Shown here one piece after another: positions 45,957-55,676 of a DNA stretch of 64,000 nt. Below the pieces are notes generated by a model. It saw only the letters and a list, made by a program, of their open reading frames with translations, did no database searches and was not told the DNA's origin. The DNA comes from UBA5336 sp964506685 (GTDB lineage Bacteria; Pseudomonadota; Alphaproteobacteria; Caulobacterales; Hyphomonadaceae). Where the stretch lies: the NCBI GenBank assembly GCA_964506685.1, contig CAZDMQ010000004.1, forward strand, positions 1-64,000, written 5' to 3'. The first letter of the stretch is position 1; every line of letters starts with the position of its first letter. Position numbers and translations under genes: made by a program.

Positions 45957-48032
45957 TCATTCGCCCGGCCTTTCGTCGCCGCCAAGCACGGTCTCGAGGA
46001 ATTCGGCCTGCTTGCGATAGTAGTAGAGGCGGTTGCTGAGCTTGCGCCAGCCATGGCCTTCGTCCGGAATGCGGATGTAGGGCGCCTCGATCCCGTTTGC
46101 CCGCAACGTCTTCACCATGAGTTCAGTCTCATGGATATCGATGCGCGGGTCCATGACGCCATGCGAATAGAGAACCGGCACGCCGATCCGGTCGGCGAGG
46201 CGGATCGGTGAGTTCTCGGTATAGAAGTCGCGCCAGCGCTGTTCGGTGATGTCGCCGTATTCGATGCGGTCGGACGCCTTGAGGGCCGGGGAGGCGATCT
46301 CCAGTGCGGTCACCCAGTCGGCAACGCCATAGCGGCTGACCCCGGCCCGGAAGGCGCCCGGATAGAGCGCCAGCACGGCATTGACCATGTAGCCGCCATA
46401 AGAGCCGCCGGAGACCGCGGCCCGGCTGGTATCTACGCGTCCGTCATCGGCCAGTCCCTCCAGCAGGTCGATGAGATCGGCCACACTGTCGCGGCGCCTC
46501 TCCCGGTCATCGAGGGTGGTATAGGTCCGTCCGAAACCGGTCGACCCGCGCACATTCGGTTCGAATACCGCGAAGCCCTGGTCAACATGATACTGCACCA
46601 CGGCGTCCCAGCTCGCCATGGACTGGCTCGTGGGACCGCCATGCACCTCGAAGATCACCGGCGGCAGGCGGTTGTCCCGGAGCGAGCGTGCGTCCGGCAG
46701 GTAGAGCAGGCCCTGCAACTCCACGCCGTCGCGCGCGGTGATGGTCATGCTTTCGGGGCGGACCAGCCGGTCCGGGTCGAGGCCGGCCATGTTGGAGGCG
46801 ATGGGACGGGTGAGCTTGCCGGCGGGAATGTCGTAGAGATAGACATCGCCGGGCGTTGCCCAGCCATTCACTCCGATCGCCAGCCGATTCGTCTTCGGTC
46901 CGCAGGAGAGCGAATACAGTCCCTCGGGCAGGTCGGGCGGGGTGAGGATCGACCCGTCGCGCCGGTCGCGGACATGTAGCCGGTGAAAGCCGTCGACATT
47001 CTCGGTGAAGACGAGATATCGCCCGTTGGGCCCGCACAGGGTGAGATTGCCGGCATCCCGCGCCGTCTCGATCACTGGCGAAATGCGGCCGCGCCGAACG
47101 TTATACTCCATGATCGCCGCAAATTCACGGTCGGCATTACTCGCCAGAAACAGGCTCTTGCCATTCGGGTCCCAGGCGAAGCCTCCATCGCCATGATTGG
47201 CGCGCGGCTCTGGCGCAGAGACCAGTTCAATTTCGCCGCTGGCGACATCGAGCCGGTAGAGCTTGTCGCTGTCCTCGCCGACGCTTTCGGTGAGGATCAG
47301 GGTGCGACCGTCGGGAGAGAAGGCGCGTGCGAAGATGCCGTAGTTGCCTTCGTGGATGCGGCGGACTTCGCCGGTTTCGAGATCGGCCGTGTAGATGTCG
47401 AAATCGAGCCCGTTGCGCTCGGTCGAGGCGAAGGCGAGGGTACGGCCGTCGGCGGTGATGTCGCCGAAGACGCGGAAGCCCCCGTCCACGGCGGGCAGGA
47501 TCAGGGTCTCTTCCGAGCCGTCGGCACGGATGCGGAAATAGCTTTCCTGCTCGTTGCCGTCATTGTCGGCGCCATAGATGAGCGCGTCACTGCCCGGGAT
47601 CCAGCGGAAAAACGTGATCCCGTTACCGAAGGTGAGCTGGCGCGGTGCGCCGCCGGCAGCCGGCACGATCCAGAGCTGCGGCACGCCGGTAATGCCGGAT
47701 CGGTAGGCAATCGACTGGCCATCGGGCGAGAGGGCAGGGGCGGCTGCGCCGGAGGCGAGCAGGTAGCGGGCGATATCGGCCGGGTCCTCACCGGCGAGGC
47801 CCACGCGCACGGGCCCGGCCTCGGGCGACATCGCCGCGAGTGTCATGTCGGGGCCCTGTGCCGGTGCGGGGGCAGCGCCTGGCGCTTCGCTGCCGGGAGC
47901 GTCTCTGGTCGCGGCGGTCGTGCTGCGGACCGGTTCGAATTCGCCCATGGGCGGCGGCGTCGTGCAGGCGGCAAGGCCTATGCCGATCCCCATGGTCAGG
48001 GCGAGCAGGGAGACGGGGCGGAGCATGGGCAT
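45957..48032 (-). CDS. S9 family prolyl oligopeptidase, lipoprotein
   Basis: This serine peptidase has 691 residues. The signal peptide ends in the lipobox LAAC, then a beta-propeller (about 75-420, WD40-like blades such as SPDGQSIAYRSG) and the alpha/beta-hydrolase domain with Ser in GGSYGGYM (about 543), Asp in GVMDPRID (about 627) and His in DEGHGW (about 660). It is a member of the S9C acylaminoacyl-peptidase/DPP-type group, acting on short peptides. It lies 20 bp downstream of the M14 peptidase gene on the same strand, so the two are probably co-transcribed. Confidence 0.93.
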   Translation of the reverse strand: MPMLRPVSLLALTMGIGIGLAACTTPPPMGEFEPVRSTTAATRDAPGSEAPGAAPAPAQGPDMTLAAMSPEAGPVRVGLAGEDPADIARYLLASGAAAPALSPDGQSIAYRSGITGVPQLWIVPAAGGAPRQLTFGNGITFFRWIPGSDALIYGADNDGNEQESYFRIRADGSEETLILPAVDGGFRVFGDITADGRTLAFASTERNGLDFDIYTADLETGEVRRIHEGNYGIFARAFSPDGRTLILTESVGEDSDKLYRLDVASGEIELVSAPEPRANHGDGGFAWDPNGKSLFLASNADREFAAIMEYNVRRGRISPVIETARDAGNLTLCGPNGRYLVFTENVDGFHRLHVRDRRDGSILTPPDLPEGLYSLSCGPKTNRLAIGVNGWATPGDVYLYDIPAGKLTRPIASNMAGLDPDRLVRPESMTITARDGVELQGLLYLPDARSLRDNRLPPVIFEVHGGPTSQSMASWDAVVQYHVDQGFAVFEPNVRGSTGFGRTYTTLDDRERRRDSVADLIDLLEGLADDGRVDTSRAAVSGGSYGGYMVNAVLALYPGAFRAGVSRYGVADWVTALEIASPALKASDRIEYGDITEQRWRDFYTENSPIRLADRIGVPVLYSHGVMDPRIDIHETELMVKTLRANGIEAPYIRIPDEGHGWRKLSNRLYYYRKQAEFLETVLGGDERPGE

Positions 48033-48052
48033 GGTCCTTTCCTGGGGCAGGG

Positions 48053-50734
48053 CTAACGGATACGTGCCGGCGCGAGCACGATTGCATTGGCAATCAGCAG
48101 GCTCAGTCCGTTGAGATAGGCGCGCGTGGTCGGGCTCTGGGTGAAGGCGATGGTGAGGCCCTTGCCCGAGGGCTCGGCCATGACGAAGGGTTTGTAGGCG
48201 AGCTGCAGCCGGTTCTCCTCCCAGAGATGGCCGCTCGCCAGCAGGTTCTCCGGGCCGGCAAAGTGGAAGACATTCACCCCGTCAGCGGCATTGAGCGGCT
48301 GGTATATGGCGCTGCCGGTGACAAGCGCTGTGGCGCTGTCATAGCCGGCGGCGAGCCAGTGGTCGGGGTCAGCGGTCACGCGGACCAGCGCGCCGGGCAC
48401 GTCGTCGGGCGAGGTGCCCCGGGCGGCGATCATGGCCCGGTAGGCAGCCTCATCCTCAAGCCGCGTGCCGGTGGCGGTGGCATCCCCGGCCTCATCGGAA
48501 GGGGCGCCTTCAGACGCGGCCTCGCCGGTCTCGAGATAGGCGTCCTCCCGGCGGGTGTTCAGGAGCGCGTCCTCGCCGGTCAGCACGTCGATTGATCCGC
48601 CAAGTGCAACGAGGACACCGCCCTGACGAACGAACGCCGCCACTGCGTCCTGGCCGGCGGTGCCAAGCCTGTTGGCAAAGCCTCGGCCAGTCTCGGGCAG
48701 GATGAGCACGTCATAATCGCCCAGTTCGGCCTGCGAGAGGGTGGACAGCCGCATCGGCGAAACGGGCAGGCCGAGCTGGCGTTCGATCACGAAGCGCGTG
48801 GCTCCGGCGGATGTGGCGCTGGTGCCCTCGCCCCAGGCGAGCGCGACCTTCGGCGCCAGGAGTTCGGCGAACGCTGCGGACCCGAAATTCGGGCCAATAT
48901 CGACCCAGCTGGTTTCCATCGGCACGATTTCGGCCCCGGTCTCCCGGGCAAGCTGCGACAGGTCTGCAGCCAGGTCGTCGGGATTGCCCTCGATCGGGAA
49001 GATGGCGGTGCCGGGTCCGAAGGTGCGCCCGCTCTGGATGAAGGCCTCATCGGTGGAGCGTCCGACATATCCGGCCTTCAGGGCAGCAATCACCAGCCGC
49101 GCCTGCCCGGCATCAGTCCAGGGCACGGCATACCCGAAACCGGGGGCCTCGCCATCGCTGACGAGACCGGCGATGGGCGCATCGGCGGTCAGCGCCTCGG
49201 CCCGGGTAAGACCCACCTTCCGGCAGGTCCTGACAGTGAGCCCGTCCATGAGCGGCAGTGACCAGGCGGTGACATCATAAAGTTCATGGTCCAGCCCGCG
49301 GGCTCGCCTTGCTTCCTGTTCGGCGAGGAAGGCCTCGGGCAAGGGTGTTTCGGCTTCAAGCAGCGTTGCGATCAGCCGGCCGTTCGGCTGGGCCCGGTCG
49401 ACGACGAGTACCCCAGCGGGATAAACCTCCCCGCACAGAGTCCGCCGGCCGGGCAGGCGGGCGACCTCGATACCCTGCGCTTCGAGCCGCCGGCCAAGTT
49501 GTTCAGCCTGCCAGCGGCGCTTCGAAAGGTCGACCAGGAAAAAGCGATGCCTCGACTCAAGGCCGTCCTCCACTGCTTCGCGCCGGTAGGCGGCATAGTC
49601 GGTGAGGAACCGCTCGCGGTTCTGGGCGACCACTTCCAGGGTCGACAGCGACGCGATGAACGTGTTGCGGACCGCCTCGCGATAGGTGAGTTCACTGCCA
49701 TCACGGCGGCGGAAGCGTAACCCGCGCGGAGAAGCCTGCTCGAAGGTCTTGGCCACCGCGCCATTGAGCTGGGGCCACATGTCGCCATAGCCAGGATAGA
49801 AATTATCGTAGACCTCGCGCGTGAAATAGGGAATGCCGAGACGGTCGAACCAGGCGGCGTGGTTCCGGCCGAAAAGGCGCTGCTTCTCCTTCTGTGCCTC
49901 GGTCAGGTTGGGATTGTAGGGATCGGCGGCCGGCGGGAAGTAGTAGCTGTTGTCCCCGCTCATCTCGTGGGCATCGACATAGACCACCGGATGCCATTGC
50001 TGCACGGCGGCAATCCGGGCCCGGGTTTCAGGCTGGCTCAGGGCGAACCAGTCCCGGTTGAGATCGAAAAGGTAGTGATTGAACCGCCCCCGTGGCCAGG
50101 GCTGGTCGTGCTCGGCGGTGAAGCGGTCGGCCAGCGGTTCGAGACCGAGGGCGGATTCGAAGCTGTGCACGAAACGGGCCCGGCCATCGGGGTTCTGGCT
50201 GGGGTCGATGATCGTGATCGTGCTCGCAAGGATGCTGTCGACGAGCGGGTCGCCGGTCGCGGCCAGAAGGTGGTAGGCAAGCGCCAGGGCGCTGTCTGGC
50301 GGGGAGATTTCGTCGCCATGTATGCCATGGGAGAGCCAGGCGACAGGCGGCGTCCGCGCGGCGATCTCGCCGGCCACCCCGCGTCCGAGTTCGCTGCCCG
50401 ATCCCAGTCGCTGCAGGTCGGCCCGGATTTCATCGAGCCGGTCCATGTTTTCGGAAGCCGTGATGATGGCATAGATCAGCGGGCGGCCCTGCCAGCTCTC
50501 GCCATATTGCACGAGCCTCATCCGATCAGGTGCGGCGGTTTCAAGGGCACGGAGATAGGCGAGGATCTCCTCCGGCGAGGTGATGGCGTCCCCCGAGGCA
50601 TGACCAATGACGGCTTCAAGCGTCGGTATGGCCGGATCAGGGCGGGTCTCAACGAAGCCCTGCGCCGTGGCGCCCGCAGCCAGGGTGCCCAGGAACAGAA
50701 AACAGGCAGCGAGCCTTCGCACACGACGGAACAT
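48053..50734 (-). CDS. M14 family zinc carboxypeptidase, exported
   Basis: This metallocarboxypeptidase has 893 residues, with a signal peptide ending near ATA (about 26). The zinc site is His and Glu in HGIHGDEIS, with the third His in DAHEM, and the substrate-binding NPDGR and NRD segments. The C-terminal half holds a GATase/DJ-1-like alpha/beta domain (ELGDYDVLILPETG and the VRQGGVLVALGG segment), known in large M14 proteins. The start at 50734 is preferred because the signal peptide follows; an open frame continues 27 codons upstream. It leads the peptidase pair. Confidence 0.9.
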   Translation of the reverse strand: MFRRVRRLAACFLFLGTLAAGATAQGFVETRPDPAIPTLEAVIGHASGDAITSPEEILAYLRALETAAPDRMRLVQYGESWQGRPLIYAIITASENMDRLDEIRADLQRLGSGSELGRGVAGEIAARTPPVAWLSHGIHGDEISPPDSALALAYHLLAATGDPLVDSILASTITIIDPSQNPDGRARFVHSFESALGLEPLADRFTAEHDQPWPRGRFNHYLFDLNRDWFALSQPETRARIAAVQQWHPVVYVDAHEMSGDNSYYFPPAADPYNPNLTEAQKEKQRLFGRNHAAWFDRLGIPYFTREVYDNFYPGYGDMWPQLNGAVAKTFEQASPRGLRFRRRDGSELTYREAVRNTFIASLSTLEVVAQNRERFLTDYAAYRREAVEDGLESRHRFFLVDLSKRRWQAEQLGRRLEAQGIEVARLPGRRTLCGEVYPAGVLVVDRAQPNGRLIATLLEAETPLPEAFLAEQEARRARGLDHELYDVTAWSLPLMDGLTVRTCRKVGLTRAEALTADAPIAGLVSDGEAPGFGYAVPWTDAGQARLVIAALKAGYVGRSTDEAFIQSGRTFGPGTAIFPIEGNPDDLAADLSQLARETGAEIVPMETSWVDIGPNFGSAAFAELLAPKVALAWGEGTSATSAGATRFVIERQLGLPVSPMRLSTLSQAELGDYDVLILPETGRGFANRLGTAGQDAVAAFVRQGGVLVALGGSIDVLTGEDALLNTRREDAYLETGEAASEGAPSDEAGDATATGTRLEDEAAYRAMIAARGTSPDDVPGALVRVTADPDHWLAAGYDSATALVTGSAIYQPLNAADGVNVFHFAGPENLLASGHLWEENRLQLAYKPFVMAEPSGKGLTIAFTQSPTTRAYLNGLSLLIANAIVLAPARIR

Positions 50735-50857
50735 TCGGTTTCCCCAGTTGCCAGATCCCAGTGTCTGCCCTTCGTCACCAGCTTGCAACCGCCCGGCAGG
50801 ATCCGGGCGGCGCATTTGTCAGGTCGCTCCGGTCATGGGCGTGTTGCCGGGGACGCT

Positions 50858-52075
50858 TCAGCCGGCGTCCTCCGAAACCCGTGCGATTCCAGCGGAGATG
50901 AGCGCGTCGATGGCGGCCTCGTCCCGGCCCAGCGCAGCCAGCACCTCCCGCGTGTGCTGGCCCGGTGCCGGTGTCGGCCCGCGCGGACCATCGGCGTGGC
51001 CGGGGAAGCGGACCGGCGAGCCGGGTGTGCGCATCATCGTGCCGTCACCGGCCGCCGACGGCATCTGCTGGATTGCGCCGGACGCCATGACCTGCGGGTC
51101 CTCAGCCACTTCGGCGAGCGTCTGGACCGGTGCCCAGGCGATCGATTCCGCGTCTAGCCGCTCGGCCGCCTCGGCTTTGGTGAGCCGTGCGAACGCCGCA
51201 TCGAACAGGTTGACCAGCTCGCGGGCATGGGTGCGCCGGCCCTTGGCAGTGGCGAAGCGTTCATCGCCGATCAGGTTGTCGAGACCGATGGCGCGGCAGA
51301 GCGGGGCCCAGTCGACATTGCCCTGGCGGGAGACGATGCAGAGCCAGGCATCATCGCCGGTGCGGAAGAAATTCATCAGCGGCTGGATCGATTCATGGCG
51401 CGGCTTGGTCGAACCGACCCGGCCGAAGAAGAGCTGGATCGCAAAGTCCGAGCCGAGTGAGAACAACGCTGCGCGCAATAGCGACGCCTCGACCAGGCAC
51501 CCCTTGCCGGTCTTCAGCGCCTGGACAAGTGCCGCGCAGATCCCGGCCGCTGCAGCGATCGAGGTGGTGTGATCGCCATAGGCGGTGCGCAGGGGGAAGG
51601 GGTCCTCGCCCTTGGGAATCGTCAGCCGCGCAAGGCCCGACCGGCTCCAGAAGCTTGCCACATCGAAGCCCGGCCGGTTGGCGTCCGGGCCCGTCAGCCC
51701 ATAGCCTGTGAGCGAGCAATAGACGAGTTTCGGATTGTCTGCGGCGAGGCTGGGATAGTCGAGCCCTGCCCGTTCGAGCCCGCCGGGACGGACATTGGTC
51801 AGGAACACATCGGCACTGGCGGCGAGGTCGCGGACGATGGCCTGGCCCTCGGCCTCGGCCGTGTTGACGATGATCGACTGCTTGCCGCGATTGTCGAAGT
51901 CGAAGACCGGGTTGTCCTGGATGTCGGTGCCAATCGTCGACATGAACTTGCGGATCGGGTCACCGCCCGGCGGTTCGATCTTGATCACTTCGGCGCCCCA
52001 GTCTGACAGGATCGATCCCGCCCCTGGTGCGGCCATGTACGTGGCGTGTTCGACCACGCGAATTCCCTCAAGCAT
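50858..52075 (-). CDS. CaiB/BaiF family III CoA transferase
   Basis: Family III CoA transferases move CoA between carboxylic acids by an aspartyl-CoA intermediate. This one has 405 residues. The signatures are GIRVVEHATYMAAPGAGSILSDWGAEVIKIEPP at the start (quoted here in part: VEHATYMAAPGAG, AEVIKIE) and the presumed catalytic Asp in RPGFDVASF (about 138). The substrate is unknown. GGGAGG precedes the ATG. No partner acyl-CoA gene is adjacent. Confidence 0.9.
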   Translation of the reverse strand: MLEGIRVVEHATYMAAPGAGSILSDWGAEVIKIEPPGGDPIRKFMSTIGTDIQDNPVFDFDNRGKQSIIVNTAEAEGQAIVRDLAASADVFLTNVRPGGLERAGLDYPSLAADNPKLVYCSLTGYGLTGPDANRPGFDVASFWSRSGLARLTIPKGEDPFPLRTAYGDHTTSIAAAAGICAALVQALKTGKGCLVEASLLRAALFSLGSDFAIQLFFGRVGSTKPRHESIQPLMNFFRTGDDAWLCIVSRQGNVDWAPLCRAIGLDNLIGDERFATAKGRRTHARELVNLFDAAFARLTKAEAAERLDAESIAWAPVQTLAEVAEDPQVMASGAIQQMPSAAGDGTMMRTPGSPVRFPGHADGPRGPTPAPGQHTREVLAALGRDEAAIDALISAGIARVSEDAG

Positions 52076-52323
52076 GTTGCCTCCCTGCCTCTTCTCAGCC
52101 TGCCTCTACTCGGCCTGCCTTTTGCCGGCGTGCCGGTCTTCGGTCTGCCCATTGCCCGCGGGGGCTGTTGCCGCCCGCCCATTGCCAAGCGTGTGGGGCC
52201 GGCCTCGCAACCGACTGTTCCGACTGCCCGTTTCCGGCGGGTAATCGGTAAACCAATCTTAACCAGACCGTTCCATCGCTTGTCTCGTCACTGTCTTCTT
52301 CGCCCGGACGGAAGGGTTCTTCA
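52076..52323. promoter_or_regulatory. divergent region before the DUF2336 gene
   Basis: This 248-bp spacer is divergent between the CoA transferase and DUF2336 genes. It holds a patchy tandem repetition of a TGCC-containing unit (52085-52190) and a CtrA-like box at 52248-52263. Confidence 0.4.
52248..52263 (+). promoter_or_regulatory. CtrA-like box upstream of the DUF2336 gene
   Basis: GTAA, seven bases, TTAAC: one mismatch to TTAA-N7-TTAAC. It lies 60 bp before the start codon, much like the site before the FliM-like gene. Function is inferred. Confidence 0.45.
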
Positions 52324-53481
52324 ATGACCGTCTCCACGTTTCGCCCACAATTGTCTGAAGCGGACATCAACCGCCTTGTGAAGGGCGAAACCCCTGAAGC
52401 CCGGGCATCGGTGGCGCACAGGCTCTGCCGGCGCATCTCGCTTGACGTGCTGAGCGAGGACGAGCGGGCCTATGCGCAGGAGATCATCCGCATCCTCGCG
52501 CGCGACACCGCCGAGCTTGTCCGCCGGACGCTGTCGGTCACCCTGCGCCATTCCCCGGTGCTGCCGCGTGAGATTGCCGTAAAACTCGCCCGGGACGTGG
52601 AGACCGTGGCCCTGCCGGTTCTCGAATCCTCTCCCGTCTTCACCGAGGAGGACCTTGTCGAACTGGTCCTGACGGCCTCCCAGGCCAAGCAGGAGGCGAT
52701 TGCCGGTCGCGAAACCGTGTCCGCCAGCGTTAGTGAGGCCATCGCCGAACATGCCGCGCTACAGGCCGTGCGTCGCCTGGCGAACAATGAGGGCGCAGAG
52801 CTTAGCGAAAAGGCCTTCGCGCTGTCTCTGCAACGGTTCGGCGATGATGGCGACCTGCAGTCCGCGCTTGTCCGGCGCAATCACATTCCGCCACATATTG
52901 CCGAGAAGATGGTGTCGCTCGTATCGGGACAGATCTTCGACATGCTGGTCAACCGGCATGAGCTGCCCGCCCAGATGGCGATCGACCTTGCCGCCGGGGC
53001 GCGGGAGCGGGCGACCGTCGATCTCGTCGAGCAGGCCGGCCGGCGCTCGGACCTCCCCCGTTTCGTCTCCCAGCTCAATCTCAATGGCCGGCTCAGCCAT
53101 TCCCTGATCATCCGCGCCCTGTGCATGGGGCACATGCCCTTTGTCGAGCATGCGCTGGCGGAACTGTCGGGTGTGCCGCACCAGCGGGTCTGGCTGATGG
53201 TGCACGATGCCGGACCGCTCGGACTGCAGGCCGTATTCGACCGGGCCGGGCTGCCGCCGAAATTCCTTCCGGTGGTGCGAGAGGCGGTCGCGATCTATCA
53301 TGAAACCCAGCTTGATGGCGGTCCCGATGACCGTCTCCGCTTCCGCATGCGCATGATCGAGCGTGTGCTGACCCGGCTGCAGTCCCTTTCGCCGGAAGAC
53401 GTGAATTACCTCCTCGAAAAACTCGATGCCTATGGCGAGCAGATCGGCGTCGAGAGCAAGGACGAAACCGAAGTGGCGTAG
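52324..53481 (+). CDS. DUF2336 family protein
   Basis: This 385-residue soluble protein is largely helical and built of HEAT-like repeats, matching the DUF2336 family of alphaproteobacteria. No catalytic motif is visible, and a scaffold or signalling role is the usual suspicion. GAAGGG lies seven bases before the ATG. Upstream is a CtrA-like box, which suggests cell-cycle or motility control; this is inference. Confidence 0.82.
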   Translation: MTVSTFRPQLSEADINRLVKGETPEARASVAHRLCRRISLDVLSEDERAYAQEIIRILARDTAELVRRTLSVTLRHSPVLPREIAVKLARDVETVALPVLESSPVFTEEDLVELVLTASQAKQEAIAGRETVSASVSEAIAEHAALQAVRRLANNEGAELSEKAFALSLQRFGDDGDLQSALVRRNHIPPHIAEKMVSLVSGQIFDMLVNRHELPAQMAIDLAAGARERATVDLVEQAGRRSDLPRFVSQLNLNGRLSHSLIIRALCMGHMPFVEHALAELSGVPHQRVWLMVHDAGPLGLQAVFDRAGLPPKFLPVVREAVAIYHETQLDGGPDDRLRFRMRMIERVLTRLQSLSPEDVNYLLEKLDAYGEQIGVESKDETEVA

Positions 53482-53581
53482 GTCCTCTCGTCCAGGCGGC
53501 GAAATCCGTCCGAGCGCATCTTCATCTCATTCAGAACCGACGAAGCTGCGCTCGATTTGTTTCTGCCCGATTTATCGACGC

Positions 53582-53600
53582 AAACCGGTACCCACTTCGC
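53582..53600 (+). repeat. copy 1 of a short dispersed motif
   Basis: AAACCGGTACCCACTTCGC. It resembles an intergenic repeat with the core AAACCGG-nn-CCACTT that I recall from alphaproteobacterial genomes. The second copy here is near trpS, in minus orientation. It lies in the 130-bp gap between the DUF2336 gene and the glycine-zipper gene. Confidence 0.45.
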
Positions 53601-53611
53601 TTGAAATTGCG

Positions 53612-54373
53612 CTAGCCGATGCAGTCCGGATCGCGGGTCTGCAGGCCGCAGTCCGGGGCCACGCGCCATTCCTCGAAACGGGCGCGGGGTTCGTAGATGA
53701 CTTCCCCGTCCCGGCAGGCAAGGACAGGTTCGCGCACGATGCGACCATCGGGGAATTCGGTTTCGCGGTAGACGGTCTCGCATTCGCGTAGTCGTTCGTC
53801 CCTGGCGCCCGCAAGGTCCGGATCGGTGATCGTCCGCGCGCGACCGACATCACGGCTGCTCACTTCATAGGGCGTGGTTTCCCAGGCCGGGCCGACGGCC
53901 GAGCGGGTCGGCGGGGGCACGTCGGCATATTTCCAGGTCTCGTCGCAATTTACCGAATTTCGGCCGAGTTCGCTGCCGGCAAGGCCGCCGATGATCGCGC
54001 CCAGCAACACCCCGGCCACCTCTTCGCCGTCATCATCGTCGTCGTAGCCGTAGCCATAGGCGTACCCACGACCATAGCCGCGATAGCCATGATAACCGCG
54101 ATGCCCACGATACCCACGGTAGCGGCGATGGCCGTGCCGGTAATGATCATCGTCATCCCCGTCGACGGCGAGGCCGCCTGCAACCCCGCCGAGCACGCCG
54201 CCGATCACCGCTCCGGCGAGCTGGCCATCGCGGCGCTCGGTTTCGCAGCCGGTCACGGTCATGCCGGCAAAACCGCGTCCGTCGTCATGGTAATAGCCCT
54301 GGCCGTGGGCGGCTGCGAAGGCCGGTCCGGCAACGGCCATTCCGAGTGCCAGAAGGGAAATACGGTGGGTCAT
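53612..54373 (-). CDS. exported glycine-zipper protein
   Basis: This predicted secreted or outer-membrane-associated protein has 253 residues, with a signal peptide ending near AFA (about 20). Two glycine zippers, GAVIGGVLGGVAGG (about 54-67) and GVLLGAIIGGLAG (about 122-134), match the 2TM glycine-zipper family. Between them is a low-complexity segment of Arg, Gly, Tyr and His, then an Asp tract. The C-terminal 110 residues have six Cys. AAGGGA precedes the ATG. The function is unknown. Confidence 0.72.
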   Translation of the reverse strand: MTHRISLLALGMAVAGPAFAAAHGQGYYHDDGRGFAGMTVTGCETERRDGQLAGAVIGGVLGGVAGGLAVDGDDDDHYRHGHRRYRGYRGHRGYHGYRGYGRGYAYGYGYDDDDDGEEVAGVLLGAIIGGLAGSELGRNSVNCDETWKYADVPPPTRSAVGPAWETTPYEVSSRDVGRARTITDPDLAGARDERLRECETVYRETEFPDGRIVREPVLACRDGEVIYEPRARFEEWRVAPDCGLQTRDPDCIG

Positions 54374-54587
54374 GTCGGTTGGGTCCCTTGCAATGTCTCT
54401 CCCCGGGCGCGTCAGGCGCAAGCACGGGCAGCCCGGATCACGCGCTGACGTTCGCGCCGGTGCCTTGATCTGTGACAGGATAGCAGGACGGCGCCTGAAT
54501 ACAGCCTGAAGCGGTGCTTCAGCTTGTTGGTGCAATGTCGAGGGCGGGGGGCTGGACGGACCGGCTCCCGCGCGCCATCTCCTTGTC

Positions 54588-55658
54588 ATGAGCTGGATCG
54601 ACACTGCCTCCCGAACCCTCGGTCGCGCGCGCTACGTGGCCCGCCAGGGTGCCCGAACCGCCTGGTATGGCGCCCAGTACGCAGCCGCCCGGCGGCGCAG
54701 CGCGGGCTTCAACCGCCCCGGCGAGCCGGCCTTCCGCCCGGCCAGTGGCGCACCCGACCGGGCGGCGATCCGCAAGGCCTTCCTCGCGCTCTTCCGGGAT
54801 GATCTCGACAATGTCGAGGCCGGTCTCTATCCGATGCCGCCTGCGCCGAGCCTTGGCGACCTGCCCGCCGATGTCGCGCGGGCCCGCGCCTTCCTGTCCG
54901 ACGTTGAAGCCGTCGATGCCCGGCGCCTCGCCCGAGACGGCACCGAGGTCCGGCGCGAGCTCGCCGACGCGCTCGATCGTTATCCGGTCTATTACCGCCA
55001 GAATTTCCACTACCAGACCGGCGGCTGGCTGAGCGATGAGAGCGCGGCGCTCTATGACCACCAGGTCGAGGTACTGTTCACCGGCGCGGCGGCAGCCATG
55101 CGGCGGGCCGCACTGGCCCCGCTCGCGCGCGACCTTAAAGGACGGGACCAGCGGGCCTATCGCCATCTCGACCTGGCCTGTGGCACGGGCCGCTTCCTGT
55201 CGGACGTGCTGGCGGGCTATCCCCGGCTCCGCTCGACCGGGCTCGATCTGTCGCCCAACTACCTCGCCCGGGCGGCAGAGCACCTGGCGGCCTGGACGCA
55301 AGTGGAGCTCGTGCAGGGGGCAGGCGAGGCCATGCCCTTCGAGGCGGCCCGGTTCGACGGTGTGACAAACATCTATCTCTTTCACGAATTGCCGCCCAGG
55401 GTCCGCCCCGAGGTCCTCGCCGAGGTACGCCGCGTCCTGAAACCCGGTGGCCTGTTCGTGCTTGCAGACAGCCTCCAGCGCGGCGACGCTCCGGGCCTTG
55501 ATGGCATGCTGGAATATTTTCCCGAGGGATTCCACGAGCCCTACTACAAGGGCTATCTCGACTGGGACATGGACACTGCCGTGGCTGCAGCGGGCTTCGA
55601 GAAGGTTTGCCAGCGGCTGGCGTTTCTCACCAAGGTCACGGTCTGGCGCGCGACCTGA
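54588..55658 (+). CDS. class I SAM-dependent methyltransferase
   Basis: This 356-residue protein has an N-terminal extension (about 1-185) with a characteristic HYQTGGWLSDESAALYDHQVE segment, then a class I methyltransferase domain with HLDLACGTGRFL (motif I, about 193) and GLDLSPNYL. The substrate is unknown; the distinct N-terminus suggests a specific small molecule or lipid. No good ribosome-binding site precedes the ATG. It is divergent from the glycine-zipper gene. Confidence 0.83.
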   Translation: MSWIDTASRTLGRARYVARQGARTAWYGAQYAAARRRSAGFNRPGEPAFRPASGAPDRAAIRKAFLALFRDDLDNVEAGLYPMPPAPSLGDLPADVARARAFLSDVEAVDARRLARDGTEVRRELADALDRYPVYYRQNFHYQTGGWLSDESAALYDHQVEVLFTGAAAAMRRAALAPLARDLKGRDQRAYRHLDLACGTGRFLSDVLAGYPRLRSTGLDLSPNYLARAAEHLAAWTQVELVQGAGEAMPFEAARFDGVTNIYLFHELPPRVRPEVLAEVRRVLKPGGLFVLADSLQRGDAPGLDGMLEYFPEGFHEPYYKGYLDWDMDTAVAAAGFEKVCQRLAFLTKVTVWRAT

Positions 55659-55676
55659 GTGCGTCGCAGAGCTCGC

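Noticed and set aside
52046..52327. A 93-codon frame with Leu-Pro repeats before the DUF2336 gene
   Set aside because: The repetition is only a patchy TGCC-containing DNA repeat, and the frame runs into the real start region of the next gene.
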